Source: Mesorhizobium sp. 131-2-1
GTDB taxonomy: Bacteria; Pseudomonadota; Alphaproteobacteria; Rhizobiales; Rhizobiaceae
DNA length: 64,000 nucleotides
Reading direction: 5' to 3'
NCBI RefSeq assembly: GCF_016756535.1
Contig: NZ_AP023247.1
Location: 1-64,000 of the forward strand
In this document: positions 19,070 through 29,762 of the stretch, one piece after another
Numbering within the stretch: position 1 is the stretch's first letter
Layout: each line of letters opens with the position of its first letter
Notes under the pieces: model-generated
What the model saw: only the letters and a program-made list of their open reading frames with translations
The model's database searches: none
What the model was told of the DNA's origin: nothing
Program-made: the position numbers and the translations under genes

Positions 19070-20164
19070 CTACAACCACTTCTTCCACTTGAAGAAGGCA
19101 ATGAGCCCGACGGCAACCAGGCCCATGAACAGCAGCGCCGTGGGATAGCCGTAATAGGCCTTCAGCTCCGGCATGTTCCATGGCGATGTGTCAGGGTCGA
19201 AATTCATGCCCCAGACGCCGACCAGGAAGGTAAGCGGCATGAAGATCACCGAGACGATGGTCAGATAGGAGATGACGTCGTTTGTGCGCGCCTGGCTCAG
19301 CGACAGATGCATCTCGATCAGCCCGGTCAGCATGTCGCGCTGGGTTTCGACCAACTCGATCAGCCGCAGCGAATGATCCAGCGTATCGTTGAAGAAGACT
19401 TTGGTCTCCGCCTTCACGTAAGGCACGTCGTTGCGGATCAGCGTCGCCAGCGCATCGCGCATCGGCCACAAGACGCCCTTCAACACATTGGCGTCGCGCC
19501 GCAATTCGTGCAATTGCCGCATCTGCTGCTTGTGCGGCGCGTGCAGCATCTCGTCCTCGATGCTGTCGACCAGTTCACTGGCCGCCTCGATCGGCGGGAA
19601 ATAGCTGTCGACGATGGCATCGATCAGCGCATAGGCGAGATAGTCGGCGCCCCGCGCACGCAAGCGGTTGGGCATTGAGCTTGCGATCCGCTTGCGCACC
19701 GGATTGAACGGGTCGCCCTCGCGCTCCTGGAAGGTGACGACGAAGTTGTTGCCGAAGAAGACCGTGATCTGCTCGTAGCGATGGGCCGTGACGTCGTCGA
19801 TCATGCGCATGACGACAAAGGCATGATCCTCGAAGAAATCCACCTTCGGCCGCTGGCCGGTGTTGACGACATCCTCCAGCGCCAGCGGATGCAGGCTGAA
19901 GATGTGGCCGATCTCCTCGATGAGCGGGATGTTGGCGAGGCCGGTGCAATCCAGCCAGACGACCGGCCACTGGTCGCAATGGGCGTTGAGATCGTCGATG
20001 CTGGCGTTCTCGATGGTCTCGTATGTCTCCGGCGAAATCAGCGTCAGGCGAAGCTCGCTGCGCCGCGCCGCCGGATCGGCGATCAGCGTGCCCGGCGAAG
20101 CGCCGACCGGCGGCCGTCTTGTTTTCAGCGGCGCGCGCTTCCTGACCGTCTCAGCCTTTGCCAT
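19070..20164 (-). CDS. corA: Magnesium/cobalt transporter CorA
   Basis: CorA is the pentameric channel for Mg2+ uptake. The 364-aa protein has a large cytosolic N-terminal domain (about 1-295) and two C-terminal membrane helices. The first ends in the signature GMNF (VGVWGMNFDPD), and a short charged tail FKWKKWL follows the second. The N-terminus (about 1-30) is basic and variable. The start at 20164 has a strong ribosome site (GAGGGGGAC). It lies 44 bp after truB on the same strand and might receive read-through from the rimP-truB operon. Confidence 0.94.
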   Translation of the reverse strand: MAKAETVRKRAPLKTRRPPVGASPGTLIADPAARRSELRLTLISPETYETIENASIDDLNAHCDQWPVVWLDCTGLANIPLIEEIGHIFSLHPLALEDVVNTGQRPKVDFFEDHAFVVMRMIDDVTAHRYEQITVFFGNNFVVTFQEREGDPFNPVRKRIASSMPNRLRARGADYLAYALIDAIVDSYFPPIEAASELVDSIEDEMLHAPHKQQMRQLHELRRDANVLKGVLWPMRDALATLIRNDVPYVKAETKVFFNDTLDHSLRLIELVETQRDMLTGLIEMHLSLSQARTNDVISYLTIVSVIFMPLTFLVGVWGMNFDPDTSPWNMPELKAYYGYPTALLFMGLVAVGLIAFFKWKKWL

Positions 20165-20208
20165 GTCCCCCTCAAGCGCAGTGTCGACGCGAAATTAGCC
20201 GAACGCCG

Positions 20209-21174
20209 TCACCCGGCAAAGACCCGCTTGGGCTTGAACATGCCTTGCTCGATGGCGCCGATGGCGACCAGCCTGCCACGCGCGGTGGCGCAAGCCTCCT
20301 CGGCCTCGACCGGCGCGTCGCGGCCGCGGATGATGACTGGATTGCCGAGCCGGATCCTGGTCGCCGCGTCGTCGCTGACCACCACCTGCGGCAGGCAGTC
20401 GAGCGCGGCGGCGGTCTCGACCAGCAGCGCGTCGATCGCGCCGAAGTCGATGGGCGTTTCCGGGGCGTCGGCATCGCCCCCCGCCTCATCGCGTTCGCCG
20501 AAACGGGCGGCTTCCAACTCGGCGATGGTAACGAAATCCTCCGGCGTGAAAGGCTCGACCTCGACGCGGCGCAGTTCCGAAATATGGCCGAAGCAGCCAA
20601 GATCGCGGCCCATGTCGCGGGCAAGCGAGCGCACATAGGTGCCCTTGCCGCACTCGACCTCGAAAACGGTGCGATCGGCGCCGTGCTCGACGATGTCGAG
20701 GCGGCCGATCTCGATCTCGCGCGCGGGTATGTCGACCGTCTCGCCCTCACGGGCGAGGTCGTAGGCGCGCTCGCCGGCGATCTTGATGGCCGAGAATTGC
20801 GGCGGCGTCTGCATGATGACGCCGGTGTATTTCGGCAATAGCGCCCTCACCTCGGCCTCGGCCGGACGGAGCTGCGAACTTTCGGTCACCGGGCCTTCGA
20901 GGTCGTCGGTCGAGCGCTCCTCGCCCCAGGCGACCGTGAAGCGGTAGACCTTGGCGCCGTCCTGCACGTAAGGCACGGTCTTGGTCGCTTCGCCGAGCGC
21001 GATCGGCAACATGCCGGACGCCAGCGGGTCGAGCGTGCCGGCATGACCTGCTTTTTCTGCCTGGAACAGCCATTTGATCTTGGAGACAGCCTCGGTCGAG
21101 CCCATGCCGACCGGCTTGTCCAGCACCACCCAGCCGGAAACCGGCCGGCCCTTCTTCTTGCCGCGGCGGCCCAC
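20209..21174 (-). CDS. truB: tRNA pseudouridine-55 synthase TruB
   Basis: TruB makes pseudouridine 55 in the T-loop of tRNAs. The 321-aa protein carries the catalytic Asp49 in [20 protein letters not shown], with the family start [14 protein letters not shown] (14-27). The start is GTG at 21174, overlapping the rbfA TAG stop by one base, so translation is probably coupled. It is the last gene of the rimP-nusA-ylxR-infB-rbfA-truB operon. The C-terminal region contains an acidic insert ([11 protein letters not shown]) before the end. Confidence 0.95.
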   Translation of the reverse strand: MGRRGKKKGRPVSGWVVLDKPVGMGSTEAVSKIKWLFQAEKAGHAGTLDPLASGMLPIALGEATKTVPYVQDGAKVYRFTVAWGEERSTDDLEGPVTESSQLRPAEAEVRALLPKYTGVIMQTPPQFSAIKIAGERAYDLAREGETVDIPAREIEIGRLDIVEHGADRTVFEVECGKGTYVRSLARDMGRDLGCFGHISELRRVEVEPFTPEDFVTIAELEAARFGERDEAGGDADAPETPIDFGAIDALLVETAAALDCLPQVVVSDDAATRIRLGNPVIIRGRDAPVEAEEACATARGRLVAIGAIEQGMFKPKRVFAG

Positions 21175-21596
21175 TATTCGCTGTCCTTCTCGTCTTCTTT
21201 GTTGTCTTCGTGGCTGAGATCGCGCGCCACTTCGGGCGATTTCAGCAATTCATTGATCCTGGCGAAATTGTCGAAGGACGTGTCGAGCCGGAAGCGGAAT
21301 TCCGGCATGTACTTCATCTGCCTGAGCGCGCCCGAGACTCGGCCGCGGATGAACTTCGCATGCTTGTTGAGCGCTTCGACCACGGCATTGTCGTCGCTGG
21401 CGCCCAGCGGCGAGACGAAGGCGGTGGCGATCTTGAGGTCCGGCGACATGCGCACCTCCGAGACCGAGACCACCGCGTTCTCGATCAGCGGATCGATGAT
21501 CTCGCCGCGCTGCAAGGTTTCGGACAGCGCGTGGCGCACCTGCTCGCCGACACGCAGCATGCGCTGGGACGGGCCTGACGTGGTTGAACGGGACAT
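21174..21596 (-). CDS. rbfA: 30S ribosome-binding factor RbfA
   Basis: RbfA is a KH-fold maturation factor for the 5' end of 16S rRNA. With the start at 21596 it has 140 aa and the family N-terminus [25 protein letters not shown] longer frame from 21644 would add 16 unconserved residues and was rejected. The KH-like core includes [22 protein letters not shown]. The C-terminus is acidic ([11 protein letters not shown]). It follows infB after 113 bp containing a GC-rich hairpin, and its stop overlaps the truB GTG start. Confidence 0.93.
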   Translation of the reverse strand: MSRSTTSGPSQRMLRVGEQVRHALSETLQRGEIIDPLIENAVVSVSEVRMSPDLKIATAFVSPLGASDDNAVVEALNKHAKFIRGRVSGALRQMKYMPEFRFRLDTSFDNFARINELLKSPEVARDLSHEDNKEDEKDSE

Positions 21597-21658
21597 TTTC
21601 CTCGGTCCTGAAATCGTGATGCGCGGGATGGGACCGCGCCGCATGTCTCATGTGATGT

Positions 21659-21684
21659 GGGCGGCGGCCTCGCGACCACCGCCC
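21659..21684 (-). promoter_or_regulatory. GC-rich hairpin in the infB-rbfA gap
   Basis: GGGCGGCGG (21659-21667) pairs with CCACCGCCC (21676-21684) over 9 positions with one G-T pair and an 8-nt loop. There is no U-tract. It may be an intercistronic processing or stability hairpin inside the operon. Confidence 0.35.
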
Positions 21685-21709
21685 GGTCTTCTCGACGCGT
21701 TACTCGAAC

Positions 21710-24277
21710 TCAGAGCGTCCGGGTCACCATCTCAATGCGGAAGCACTCGATGACGTCGCCGACACGCATGTCCTCGTAGTTCTGGAAGGCCATGCCGCAC
21801 TCCTGGCCGCCCGGCACTTCCGAAACCTCGTCCTTGAAACGCTTCAGCGTCTTCAGCGTGCCTTCGTGGATGACGACGTTGTCGCGGATCAGGCGCACGC
21901 CGGCACCACGCTCGACCTTGCCTTCGGTGACACGGCAGCCGGCGATCTTGCCGACCTTGGTGATGTCGAAGATCTCGAGGATCTCGGCATTGCCGATGAA
22001 GGTCTCGCGACGCTCCGGCGAGAGCATGCCCGAGAGGGCCGCCTTCACGTCGTCGACGAGATTGTAGATGATCGAGTAGTAACGGATCTCGATGCCCGCG
22101 GCCGCGGCGGCGGCGCGTGCCTGCGTGTTGGCGCGGACGTTGAAGCCGATGATCGCGGCACCGGAGGTCTCCGCCAGCGACACGTCGCTTTCGGTGATGC
22201 CGCCGGCTCCGGCATGGACGATGCGCGCACGCACCTCGTCGTTGCCGAGCTTGTCGAGCGCGGCGTTGATGGCCTCGATCGAGCCCTGCACATCGCCCTT
22301 GATGACCAGCGGGAATTCCTTCAGCCCGCTCGTCTGCAACTGCGACATCATCTGCTCAAGCGAGCCGCGCTGGCCGGCATGCTTGGCCACCGCCTTCTCG
22401 CGCGCCAGGCGCTGACGGTACTCGGTGATCTCTCTCGCGCGCGCCTCGTTGTTGACGACGGCGAAGCGGTCGCCGGCCTGCGGCGTGCCCTGCAGGCCCA
22501 GCACCTCAACCGGCATCGCCGGCGGCGCTTCCTTGACGTGCTCGCCGCGATCGTTAACCAGCGCACGCACCCGGCCCCACTCGTTGCCGGCGACGAGGAT
22601 GTCGCCCGGCATCAGCGTGCCGGTCTGCACCAGCACGGTGGCGACGGGGCCGCGGCCCTTGTCGAGCTGCGCCTCGATGACCACGCCTTCGGCGGTGCGG
22701 TCCGGATTGGCCTTCAGGTCGAGGATTTCGGCCTGCAGCAGGATCGCCTCGAGCAGCTTGTCGAGATTGGTGCCCTTGGTCGCCGACACTTCGACGTCCA
22801 GCACCTCGCCGCCCATCGATTCGACGAACACTTCATGGCGCAACAGTTCGGAGCGCACCTTCTGCGGGTCGGCGTCATGCTTGTCGATCTTGTTGATCGC
22901 CACGATGATCGGCACGCCGGCCGCCTTGGCATGGCTGATCGATTCGATCGTCTGCGGCATGACGCTGTCGTCGGCCGCCACCACCAGCACGGCGATGTCG
23001 GTCGCCTGGGCGCCGCGGGCGCGCATCGCCGTGAAGGCGGCGTGGCCGGGCGTGTCGATGAAGGTGATCTTCTGACCGTTCTTCTCGACCTGGTAGGCGC
23101 CGATATGCTGGGTGATGCCGCCGGCTTCGCCGGAGACGACATTGGCGTTGCGGATGGCGTCGAGCAACGAGGTCTTGCCGTGGTCGACATGGCCCATGAT
23201 CGTGACCACAGGCGGACGCGTCACCAGGTCTTCCGGACGGTCGGCGATGTTGAACAGGCCTTCCTCGATGTCGGACTCGGCGACGCGGCGCACGGTGTGG
23301 CCGAATTCGGTGGCGACCAGTTCGGCCGTGTCGGCGTCGATGACGTCGCCCGGCTTCATGATCTGGCCCTGCTTCATGAAGAACTTGACCACGTCGACGG
23401 CGCGCTCGGACATGCGCTGCGCCAGTTCCTGGATAGTGATGGTTTCTGGCAGGATCACTTCGCGCATGACCTTCTCGCGCGGCTCATTGTGCATCGCGCG
23501 TTTGAACTTCTCTTGACGGCGGCGCATCGACGACAGCGAACGGGCGCGCGCATCCTCGTCGGAGAGCGCCGAATTCAGTGTCAGCTTGCCGCGGCGGCGG
23601 TCTTCCTCGCCCTTGGTGGGCTTGGCCGGACGCGCCACTTCGGGCGTGACCAGGCGGCGCACGGGAGCGCCGGCGCCGGCACGCTTGGGCTTGACGTCCT
23701 CGTCTTCGTCCGGCGTCGCCAGTTCGGCGGCCAGCGGCGCGCGGCGGCGAGCCTCTTCCTCGGCGCGGCGCCGGGATTCGGCCTCGGTCTGCAGCCGCGC
23801 TTCTTCCTCGGCCTGGCGGCGCGCAGAGTCCTCACGCTCGCGCTTGCGGCGCTCTTCTTCCTCGGCGCGGCGCTTGGCCTCTTCCTGGGCGCGCTGGCGG
23901 TCTTCGACCTCGCGCGCCTTGGAGCCTTCCAGCGCCTTGCGGCGGGCTTCCATTTCGCTGCGCGACAATTCGTTGAGCACCATGCCGCCACGCTCGGCCG
24001 GCGGCGGAGGCGCCTTGGGCGCTTCCTGGACGGCAGGAGCCGCTGCCGCGGCAACGGGCTTCGGCGTGAAGACGGACACGGGAGCGGCCGCCGGCTCCGG
24101 CTTGTCGCCGGGCAGCGAGAACTTGCGCTTCTTGGTCTCGACGACGACCGCCTTCGTGCGGCCGTGCGAGAAGTTCTGGCGCACGGTGCCCTGTTCCATG
24201 CCGGGCCGCTTCAGCGTCAAGGTCTTCTTCGGCGTAACGCTCAACGTCTTGTCGTCGCCCGATTTCGTATCGCTCAT
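21710..24277 (-). CDS. infB: Translation initiation factor IF-2
   Basis: IF-2 is the GTPase that places initiator tRNA on the 30S subunit. The 855-aa protein has a small N-terminal region with the alphaproteobacterial [25 protein letters not shown] block (about 18-42). A long charged, probably coiled-coil, Glu/Arg/Ala stretch follows (about 105-180). The G domain carries the P-loop GHVDHGKT at 362-369, NKID near 465, and then domains II-IV. The N-terminal extension is long but normal for rhizobia. Its start overlaps the ylxR stop (ATGA at 24277). Confidence 0.97.
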   Translation of the reverse strand: MSDTKSGDDKTLSVTPKKTLTLKRPGMEQGTVRQNFSHGRTKAVVVETKKRKFSLPGDKPEPAAAPVSVFTPKPVAAAAAPAVQEAPKAPPPPAERGGMVLNELSRSEMEARRKALEGSKAREVEDRQRAQEEAKRRAEEEERRKREREDSARRQAEEEARLQTEAESRRRAEEEARRRAPLAAELATPDEDEDVKPKRAGAGAPVRRLVTPEVARPAKPTKGEEDRRRGKLTLNSALSDEDARARSLSSMRRRQEKFKRAMHNEPREKVMREVILPETITIQELAQRMSERAVDVVKFFMKQGQIMKPGDVIDADTAELVATEFGHTVRRVAESDIEEGLFNIADRPEDLVTRPPVVTIMGHVDHGKTSLLDAIRNANVVSGEAGGITQHIGAYQVEKNGQKITFIDTPGHAAFTAMRARGAQATDIAVLVVAADDSVMPQTIESISHAKAAGVPIIVAINKIDKHDADPQKVRSELLRHEVFVESMGGEVLDVEVSATKGTNLDKLLEAILLQAEILDLKANPDRTAEGVVIEAQLDKGRGPVATVLVQTGTLMPGDILVAGNEWGRVRALVNDRGEHVKEAPPAMPVEVLGLQGTPQAGDRFAVVNNEARAREITEYRQRLAREKAVAKHAGQRGSLEQMMSQLQTSGLKEFPLVIKGDVQGSIEAINAALDKLGNDEVRARIVHAGAGGITESDVSLAETSGAAIIGFNVRANTQARAAAAAAGIEIRYYSIIYNLVDDVKAALSGMLSPERRETFIGNAEILEIFDITKVGKIAGCRVTEGKVERGAGVRLIRDNVVIHEGTLKTLKRFKDEVSEVPGGQECGMAFQNYEDMRVGDVIECFRIEMVTRTL

Positions 24278-24924
24278 TCGATATCCTCTGCGGCATCATC
24301 TTCGTCAGCAACGTCCGCAATCATTGCCAGATCGTCCGGGGAACCGCCCCGATACCGGTCGAGCGCAACCATGCGCTTCTCAACCGCCTTGCCCGCGTCT
24401 TGCGCGAGGACGGCAGCATGTATCACATTTGTACCCCCCAATGCCAAGCTCAACTCGGCCTCGGGGAAAAGTTTGTAGGCAGGGATGGCGGGGCCGCCGA
24501 GATGAACGGTCGCCCGTCTTGCCTGGCTGATCTTGCGGACGCCGTCATCCGACGCTTCGGTCGCATGAAGCACCAGCAAGGCCAGCCCCTCGCGCACCGC
24601 GTTCTCGACCTTGGCGGCGCCGAGAACGACCGCGCCGGCCTTGCGGGCAAGCCCCAACATGCCCAGCGCGGATCGGGAAAGCAGGGTGTCGACCATGTCG
24701 CCGAGGTCGGCGGGAACGTTCACCTGCGCCTTGAAGGCGCGGGCGAACAGGTTCTTCGCCGCTGCCTTGTCGACATGTAGGCGCTCGGCACTGACCCAGC
24801 AACCGCGGCCGGGCAGATTTCTCTTGAGGTCCGGGACGACGGCCGAATCGGGGCCGACGACGAAGCGGATCAATTCATCCGGTTCGGCCTGCTTGCGGGT
24901 GACGATGCAGGTGCGATCGTTCAT
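24274..24924 (-). CDS. RNA-binding YlxR (DUF448) fused to an L7Ae-like domain
   Basis: This 216-aa protein has two parts. Residues 1-75 are a YlxR domain with [19 protein letters not shown] and the GRGCWVS loop (39-45; GRGAYVC in other YlxR). Residues about 88-180 look like an L7Ae/L30e RNA-binding fold ([24 protein letters not shown]), followed by an acidic tail. Both halves are RNA-binding folds, and the gene sits between nusA and infB as ylxR does widely. Firmicutes encode the two domains as separate adjacent genes. The alphaproteobacterial fusion is known by family, but its exact role is not. Confidence 0.88.
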   Translation of the reverse strand: MNDRTCIVTRKQAEPDELIRFVVGPDSAVVPDLKRNLPGRGCWVSAERLHVDKAAAKNLFARAFKAQVNVPADLGDMVDTLLSRSALGMLGLARKAGAVVLGAAKVENAVREGLALLVLHATEASDDGVRKISQARRATVHLGGPAIPAYKLFPEAELSLALGGTNVIHAAVLAQDAGKAVEKRMVALDRYRGGSPDDLAMIADVADEDDAAEDIE

Positions 24925-24962
24925 CTCGTCCGGGGGCGGGTTCGGTGCGATAGGGTTTCACC

Positions 24963-26558
24963 TCACGCACCGACGGCTTCGTCAGCCGTCGCTTCCTGCG
25001 CGGCAAGCTCATCCTCGGTGATCCAGCCGGCCTTCAGGCGGGCGGCCAGGACCATCTGCTCGGCGTCGGCGCGCGACACGCCGTGGCTGGCGAGGACGCC
25101 CGGATAGACCTTGGTCTCGCCGTCCTTGCGTTCCTTCCAGCCGGTCAGGTCGTCGGCGGCATAGCCGGCGAAGTCCTCGATCGTCTTCACGCCGTCCTCG
25201 CCGAGCGTCACCATCATGGCGGTGGTGATGCCGGGGATTTCGCGCAGCTCGTCCTCGACGCCGAGCGCCTTGCGCTTGTCGTCGTGCTCGGCCTCGATCT
25301 TCTCCAGATATTCGCGGGCGCGGGTCTGGATTTCCGAAGCGGTATCCTCGTCGAAGCCGTCGATCGAAGCGATCTCGCCGGCGTCGACATAGGCGACTTC
25401 CTCGACGCTGGTGAAGCCTTCGGAGGCCAGCACCTGGCCGACCATCTCGTCGACGTCGAGGGCCTCCATGAACAGCGCCGAACGCTCGACGAATTCCTTC
25501 TGGCGGCGCTCGCTCTCTTCCTGCTCGGTCAGGATGTCGATGTCCCAGCCGGTGAGTTGCGAGGCGAGCCGGACGTTCTGGCCGCGGCGGCCGATGGCCA
25601 GCGACAGCTGATCGTCCGGCACCACGACCTCGATGCGCTCGGCGTCCTCGTCGAGCACCACCTTGGCGACCTCGGCCGGCTGCAGCGCGTTGACGATGAA
25701 GGAAGCGGCCGACGGCGACCACGGGATGATGTCGATCTTCTCGCCCTGCAATTCGCCGACCACCGCCTGGACGCGGCTGCCGCGCATGCCGACGCAGGCG
25801 CCGACCGGATCGATCGAACTATCGCGCGAGATGACGGCGATCTTGGCGCGCGAGCCCGGATCACGGGCCACCGACTTGATCTCGATGATGCCGTCGTAGA
25901 TTTCCGGCACTTCCATGGTAAACAGCTTGGCCATGAACTGCGGATGGGTACGCGACAGGAAGATCTGCGGGCCGCGCTGCTCGCGGCGCACGTCGTAGAC
26001 ATAGGCGCGGACGCGGTCGCCGTATTTGTAATTCTCGCGCGGGATCAGCTCGTCGCGGCGGATGATCGCCTCGCCGCGGCCGAGATCGACGATGACGTTG
26101 CCGTATTCGACGCGTTTGACGGTGCCGTTGACGATCTCGCCAATGCGGTCCTTGTATTCGTCATACTGGCGGTCGCGCTCGGCCTCGCGCACCTTCTGCA
26201 CGATGACCTGCTTGGCCGACTGGGCGGCGATGCGGCCGAAATCCATCGGCGGCAGCTGTTCAGCGATGAAATCGCCGAGCTGGGCGTCGGGGTTGCGCTC
26301 GCGGGCCGAGGAAATGGCGATCTGGGTGGCGTAGTCCTCGACCTTCTCGACCACTTCCATCAGCCGCTGCAGCTTCATCTCGCCGGTGTTGGCGTTGATG
26401 TCGGCGCGGATGTTGGTCTCCTGGCCATAGCGCGAGCGCGCCGCCTTCTGGATCGCATCGGCCATGGCGGCGATGACGATCGACTTGTCGATCGACTTTT
26501 CACGCGCGACCGCGTCGGCGATCTGCAGCAGTTCCAGTCTGTTGGCGCTTACAACCAT
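24963..26558 (-). CDS. nusA: Transcription termination/antitermination protein NusA
   Basis: NusA binds RNA polymerase and modulates pausing, termination and antitermination. The 531-aa protein has an N-terminal RNAP-binding domain (about 1-130), an S1 domain (about 135-200), two KH domains (about 230-350, with [17 protein letters not shown] and [11 protein letters not shown]), and a C-terminal helix-hairpin-helix rich, acidic region (about 365-515). The ATG at 26558 is the first residue of the family N-terminus [21 protein letters not shown]. It follows rimP by 45 bp containing a perfect 18-bp palindrome. The intrinsic-terminator-like hairpin before rimP is a plausible NusA autoregulation target (inference). 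Confidence 0.96.
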   Translation of the reverse strand: MVVSANRLELLQIADAVAREKSIDKSIVIAAMADAIQKAARSRYGQETNIRADINANTGEMKLQRLMEVVEKVEDYATQIAISSARERNPDAQLGDFIAEQLPPMDFGRIAAQSAKQVIVQKVREAERDRQYDEYKDRIGEIVNGTVKRVEYGNVIVDLGRGEAIIRRDELIPRENYKYGDRVRAYVYDVRREQRGPQIFLSRTHPQFMAKLFTMEVPEIYDGIIEIKSVARDPGSRAKIAVISRDSSIDPVGACVGMRGSRVQAVVGELQGEKIDIIPWSPSAASFIVNALQPAEVAKVVLDEDAERIEVVVPDDQLSLAIGRRGQNVRLASQLTGWDIDILTEQEESERRQKEFVERSALFMEALDVDEMVGQVLASEGFTSVEEVAYVDAGEIASIDGFDEDTASEIQTRAREYLEKIEAEHDDKRKALGVEDELREIPGITTAMMVTLGEDGVKTIEDFAGYAADDLTGWKERKDGETKVYPGVLASHGVSRADAEQMVLAARLKAGWITEDELAAQEATADEAVGA

Positions 26559-26578
26559 TGTCTTTCTCCCGAGCCTGT

Positions 26579-26596
26579 TGCCGGACTAGTCCGGCA
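26579..26596. promoter_or_regulatory. Perfect 18-bp palindrome between rimP and nusA
   Basis: TGCCGGACTAGTCCGGCA is fully self-complementary and lies 20 bp before nusA. In RNA it could form a short hairpin; in DNA it could be a dimeric protein site. No further support is visible. Confidence 0.4.
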
Positions 26597-26603
26597 GCTC
26601 AAA

Positions 26604-27230
26604 TCAATTTTCCTGTTCGTTTTCCGTATCCGCAGCAACGTCTTCAGCTTCGCCGCGGCGTTTTTTGGCTTCCTTGCGCGCCCTGTTGTCCTTCGACAGG
26701 GCGTCGCGGATGAGATCGTCGGTCAGCACCAGCCGCGCATCGGCGATCGCATCGTAAGGCACGCGCACCGTCGGCTCCTCGCCATAGGCCGCCTTGTCGC
26801 GGGCGATCAGCACGCCATCGGCGTCGCTCTCGGCGATCTTGCCCTTGAAGCGCTTGCGGTCGCCGACGAGGACCGAGGTCTCCATCTTGACCAGATGGCC
26901 GGTCCAGGTCGTGAAATCCGACTTGCGGACCAGCGGCCGGTCGATGCCGGGCGAAGAGACTTCGAGATGATACGCCTTTTCGATCGGATCTTCGACATCG
27001 AGCGCGGGCGATACGGCGCGGCTGACCTCTTCGCAATCCTCGACGGTCATGGTGCCGTCCTCGCGTTCGGCCATGATCTGCAGCGTCAGCCCGTTCTGGC
27101 CCGACAGATGCACCCGCACCAGGCGGAAGCCGATGCCGCGCAGCACCGGCTGCACGATGAGCGCGATGCGCGCATCGATGCCGCTTTCGCGGATGATGCG
27201 GTCGTCGGCTTCGCTTGCCGTTACAGTCAT
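26604..27230 (-). CDS. rimP: Ribosome maturation factor RimP
   Basis: RimP helps assemble the 30S head domain. With the start at 27230 it has 208 aa and the family core: [28 protein letters not shown], then [19 protein letters not shown] and [14 protein letters not shown]. The C-terminal 40 residues are charged and variable. An in-frame ATG at 27308 would read through the leader hairpin ([10 protein letters not shown]...), so 27230, preceded by AGGAA, is preferred. It is the first gene of the rimP-nusA-ylxR-infB-rbfA-truB operon, with a promoter and a terminator-like leader hairpin directly upstream. Confidence 0.92.
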   Translation of the reverse strand: MTVTASEADDRIIRESGIDARIALIVQPVLRGIGFRLVRVHLSGQNGLTLQIMAEREDGTMTVEDCEEVSRAVSPALDVEDPIEKAYHLEVSSPGIDRPLVRKSDFTTWTGHLVKMETSVLVGDRKRFKGKIAESDADGVLIARDKAAYGEEPTVRVPYDAIADARLVLTDDLIRDALSKDNRARKEAKKRRGEAEDVAADTENEQEN

Positions 27231-27263
27231 GCGGTTCCTGTCGTTCTCTGATGGCTGAGCGGC

Positions 27264-27302
27264 AGGTAATAAAAAAGAGCGGGACCGGGTGGACCCACTC
27301 TT
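27264..27302 (-). terminator. Intrinsic-terminator-like hairpin in the rimP leader
   Basis: On the minus strand AAGAGTGGG (27302-27294) pairs with CCCGCTCTT (27283-27275) over 9 positions with one G-T pair and a 10-nt loop. TTTTTTATTACC follows. It starts about 28 nt after the predicted -10 box and ends about 34 nt before the rimP start. That makes it a leader attenuator candidate rather than the end of an upstream gene. Confidence 0.65.
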
Positions 27303-27329
27303 CGTCATACCGACCAAGAATTTGAGGCT

Positions 27330-27358
27330 GATATAGACGATCCCGGCCGGCGTTTCAA
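27330..27358 (-). promoter_or_regulatory. Sigma-70-type promoter of the rimP-nusA-infB operon
   Basis: On the minus strand TTGAAA (27358-27353), a 17-bp spacer and TATATC (27335-27330) make a good housekeeping promoter, about 100 bp upstream of the rimP start. No other gene lies between. Confidence 0.65.
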
Positions 27359-27556
27359 GCCTGCTGTGGGGAGCGGCGCGAGCGCGGCGGTTGCGCGGCC
27401 GATCTGCAGCGAACGGAGGCCGGGGCAAACAGCCCTGCGCCGGATGCATGGCGCCCATGCGGTAACGCCTCTGTGATCCCGGGCGCACCACACCTATCTA
27501 TGCTGCATCGCACAATAGATGAATTGCGCGCGGTGGCGCGCGAGAGGTTGAAAGTC

Positions 27557-27721
27557 ATGGGTAGCCGCAAGCTGTTTTCCGCCATTGGCAACATCTTCAC
27601 CACATTCGGCAGCGCCGTTGCCGTGTCGCGAGCCGTCGAAACCGGCCGCAAGCCGCGCGCCGACGATCTGCGCAAGCTCGGCATGGACCCGGCCGCCTTC
27701 GCCAAGATCGGCCGCTTCTGA
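27557..27721 (+). CDS. Small hypothetical protein (54 aa)
   Basis: This short frame encodes MGSRKLFSAIGNIFTTFGSAVAVSR followed by a charged segment and ending DPAAFAKIGRF. The ATG at 27557 is chosen because GAGAGG lies 9 nt upstream (27542-27547). Longer in-frame starts at 27500 and 27473 lack a ribosome site. The DLRKLGMDPAAFAKIG ending resembles the C-terminus of small DUF1127-type proteins, but the match is too weak to name. It is divergent from rimP and convergent with trmB. Confidence 0.55.
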   Translation: MGSRKLFSAIGNIFTTFGSAVAVSRAVETGRKPRADDLRKLGMDPAAFAKIGRF

Positions 27722-27759
27722 TTCAGTTGTTCGCCTGGCGCCTGATATTGGCGCCGGGC

Positions 27760-28461
27760 CTATGTCCTGACGAAGGTGAGATAGGCCGGCCGCCGGCCCT
27801 CGCGAATGGCCTTCGCCTCGTAACGCGTGCCCGGCCAGCCATCATAGGGCCGATGCCAGTCGGCCGCTTCCTGCGCCTGCCATGCGAAGGCGCCATGTGC
27901 CCGACAGTGCAGCAGCGTCCAGTTGACATAGGTGTCGATGTCGGAGGCAAAGCGGAATTTTCCGCCCGGCTTCAGCACGCGGGCGAAACGGTCGAGATTG
28001 ACCGGACCGACGAAGCGCCGCTTCCAGTGCTTCTTCTTTGGCCAGGGATCGGGATAGAGCAGGTCGATGCCGTCGAGCGACGCCGGCGGCAGCCAGTCAA
28101 GCAGCCGCGTGGCGTCGTCGTCATAGACCCTGAGATTGGTCAGCGGTTTTTCCCTGACCGCCATCATCAGTTTGGCCATGCCGTTGACGAACGGCTCGAC
28201 GCCGATAAAGCCGGTTTGCTCAGCCGCCGTCGCGCGATGCAGCAAGTGCTCGCCGCCGCCAAAACCGATTTCAAGCTGAATCGCTGAAACATCGGCGGCA
28301 AACAGGGCGCGCAATTCCGCCGGCGGCTCGGCCGCCAGATCAAGCCGATAGGTCTGAAAACCGCTTTCCAGCGCCGCGGCCTGCTGCGGACGGATGGTCT
28401 TGCCGCGCCGGCGGCCGAAGAAAGCTTCGGTCGCGCGGCTCGGCCTGTCTTTTGGGTCCAT
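27760..28461 (-). CDS. trmB: tRNA (guanine-N7-)-methyltransferase TrmB
   Basis: TrmB methylates guanine 46 of tRNA. The 233-aa protein has the SAM-binding motif [10 protein letters not shown] (about 63-72), the NPxPKKKH-type block [15 protein letters not shown], and the C-terminal [15 protein letters not shown] motif. The start at 28461 gives the rhizobial N-terminus with the basic [14 protein letters not shown] segment; the frame remains open further upstream only as a shadow of metK. It lies 20 bp after metK on the same strand. Confidence 0.95.
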   Translation of the reverse strand: MDPKDRPSRATEAFFGRRRGKTIRPQQAAALESGFQTYRLDLAAEPPAELRALFAADVSAIQLEIGFGGGEHLLHRATAAEQTGFIGVEPFVNGMAKLMMAVREKPLTNLRVYDDDATRLLDWLPPASLDGIDLLYPDPWPKKKHWKRRFVGPVNLDRFARVLKPGGKFRFASDIDTYVNWTLLHCRAHGAFAWQAQEAADWHRPYDGWPGTRYEAKAIREGRRPAYLTFVRT

Positions 28462-28481
28462 GGACAGGTTTGCCGTCGCCG

Positions 28482-29747
28482 TCAGGCGGCGACCGCATCC
28501 TTCAGCGCCTTGGCGAGGTCGGTCTTCTCCCAGGAGAAGGAACCGTCGCGGCCGGCCTTGCGGCCGAAATGGCCATAGGACGAGGTTTTCGCGTAGATCG
28601 GCTTGTTGAGGTCGAGGTGGCGGCGGATGCCGGACGGCGACAGGTCCATCACCGTGCGCAACGCGTCCTCCAGCCTTGCCTCGTCGACCTTGCCGGTGCC
28701 GTGCAGGTCGACATAGACCGACAGCGGCTGGGCGACGCCGATGGCGTAGGACAGCTGGATGGTGCAGCGGTCGGCGAGCTTGGCGGCCACCACGTTCTTG
28801 GCGAGGTAGCGCGCCGCATAGGCGGCCGAGCGGTCGACCTTGGTGGTGTCCTTGCCGGAGAAGGCGCCGCCGCCATGAGGTGCTGCGCCGCCATAGGTGT
28901 CGACGATGATCTTGCGGCCGGTGAGGCCGGCATCGCCATCCGGACCGCCGATGACGAACTTGCCGGTCGGGTTGATGTACCAGTTGCAGTCGTCGGCGAT
29001 CTTGAGGTCGCCCAGCGCCTCGCGGATATAGGGCTCGACGACCTTGCGGACCTTCTTGGAATCCCACGTCGCGTCGAGATGCTGGGTGGAAAGCACGATC
29101 TGCGTCGCTTCCGCGGCCTTGCCGTCGACATAGCGCACGGTGACCTGGCTCTTGGCGTCCGGGCCGAGCTTCCCGGCCTCGCCGTTGTTTTCATGACGGG
29201 CGGCGGCGAGCAGTTCGAGGATCTTGTGGCTGTAGTAGATCGGCGCCGGCATCAGGTCCGGCGTCTCGCGGCAGGCGTAACCGAACATGATGCCCTGGTC
29301 GCCGGCACCTTCCTCGCCCTGACGGTCGGCGGCGTTGTCGACGCCCTGGCCGATGTCGGGCGACTGGCCGTGCAGCAGAACCTCGATCTTGGCCGTCTTC
29401 CAGTGGAAGCCGGCCTGCTCGTAGCCGATCTCGCGGATCGCCTTGCGGGCAACCGACTTGAACTTTGCCGGGTTGACGACCGGATGACCGGCGGCGTCCT
29501 TGAGGATGTTGCCGGCCTTGTCTTTCTTCAGCAGCGTCTCCGGAACCCGGACCTCGCCGGCGATGACGACACGATTCGTCGTGGCCAGGGTCTCGCAGGC
29601 GACACGGACCTTCCAGGGATCCATGCCGGTCTTCTTGGCCTCGCGATAGACCAGATCGACGATTTCGTCGGAGATACGGTCGCAAACTTTGTCGGGATGG
29701 CCCTCGGCAACGGATTCCGAGGTGAAGAAGTAGTTCTGCCGCGTCAC
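28482..29747 (-). CDS. metK: S-adenosylmethionine synthetase
   Basis: MetK makes SAM from methionine and ATP. The protein is 421 aa from a GTG start at 29747, giving the family N-terminus [25 protein letters not shown] lies just upstream. A longer ATG frame from 29798 would read through the leader hairpin and was rejected. Motifs include GHPDK, the FGYACRET hexapeptide loop, and the P-loop-like GGGAFSGKD (conserved [19 protein letters not shown]). It provides the methyl donor for MiaB, TrmB and other methylases in this window. It lies downstream of praR, with a predicted promoter of its own. Confidence 0.96.
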   Translation of the reverse strand: MTRQNYFFTSESVAEGHPDKVCDRISDEIVDLVYREAKKTGMDPWKVRVACETLATTNRVVIAGEVRVPETLLKKDKAGNILKDAAGHPVVNPAKFKSVARKAIREIGYEQAGFHWKTAKIEVLLHGQSPDIGQGVDNAADRQGEEGAGDQGIMFGYACRETPDLMPAPIYYSHKILELLAAARHENNGEAGKLGPDAKSQVTVRYVDGKAAEATQIVLSTQHLDATWDSKKVRKVVEPYIREALGDLKIADDCNWYINPTGKFVIGGPDGDAGLTGRKIIVDTYGGAAPHGGGAFSGKDTTKVDRSAAYAARYLAKNVVAAKLADRCTIQLSYAIGVAQPLSVYVDLHGTGKVDEARLEDALRTVMDLSPSGIRRHLDLNKPIYAKTSSYGHFGRKAGRDGSFSWEKTDLAKALKDAVAA

Positions 29748-29762
29748 GGGTGTCCCCTCTTG

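Noticed and set aside
21866..24478. 870-aa open frame antisense to infB, and similar long frames antisense to pnp (16235-18229), nusA (25083-27251) and metK (28452-29936)
   Set aside because: These are mirror frames produced by high GC and biased third positions in highly expressed genes. They lack ribosome sites and have low-complexity Ala/Arg/Asp composition.
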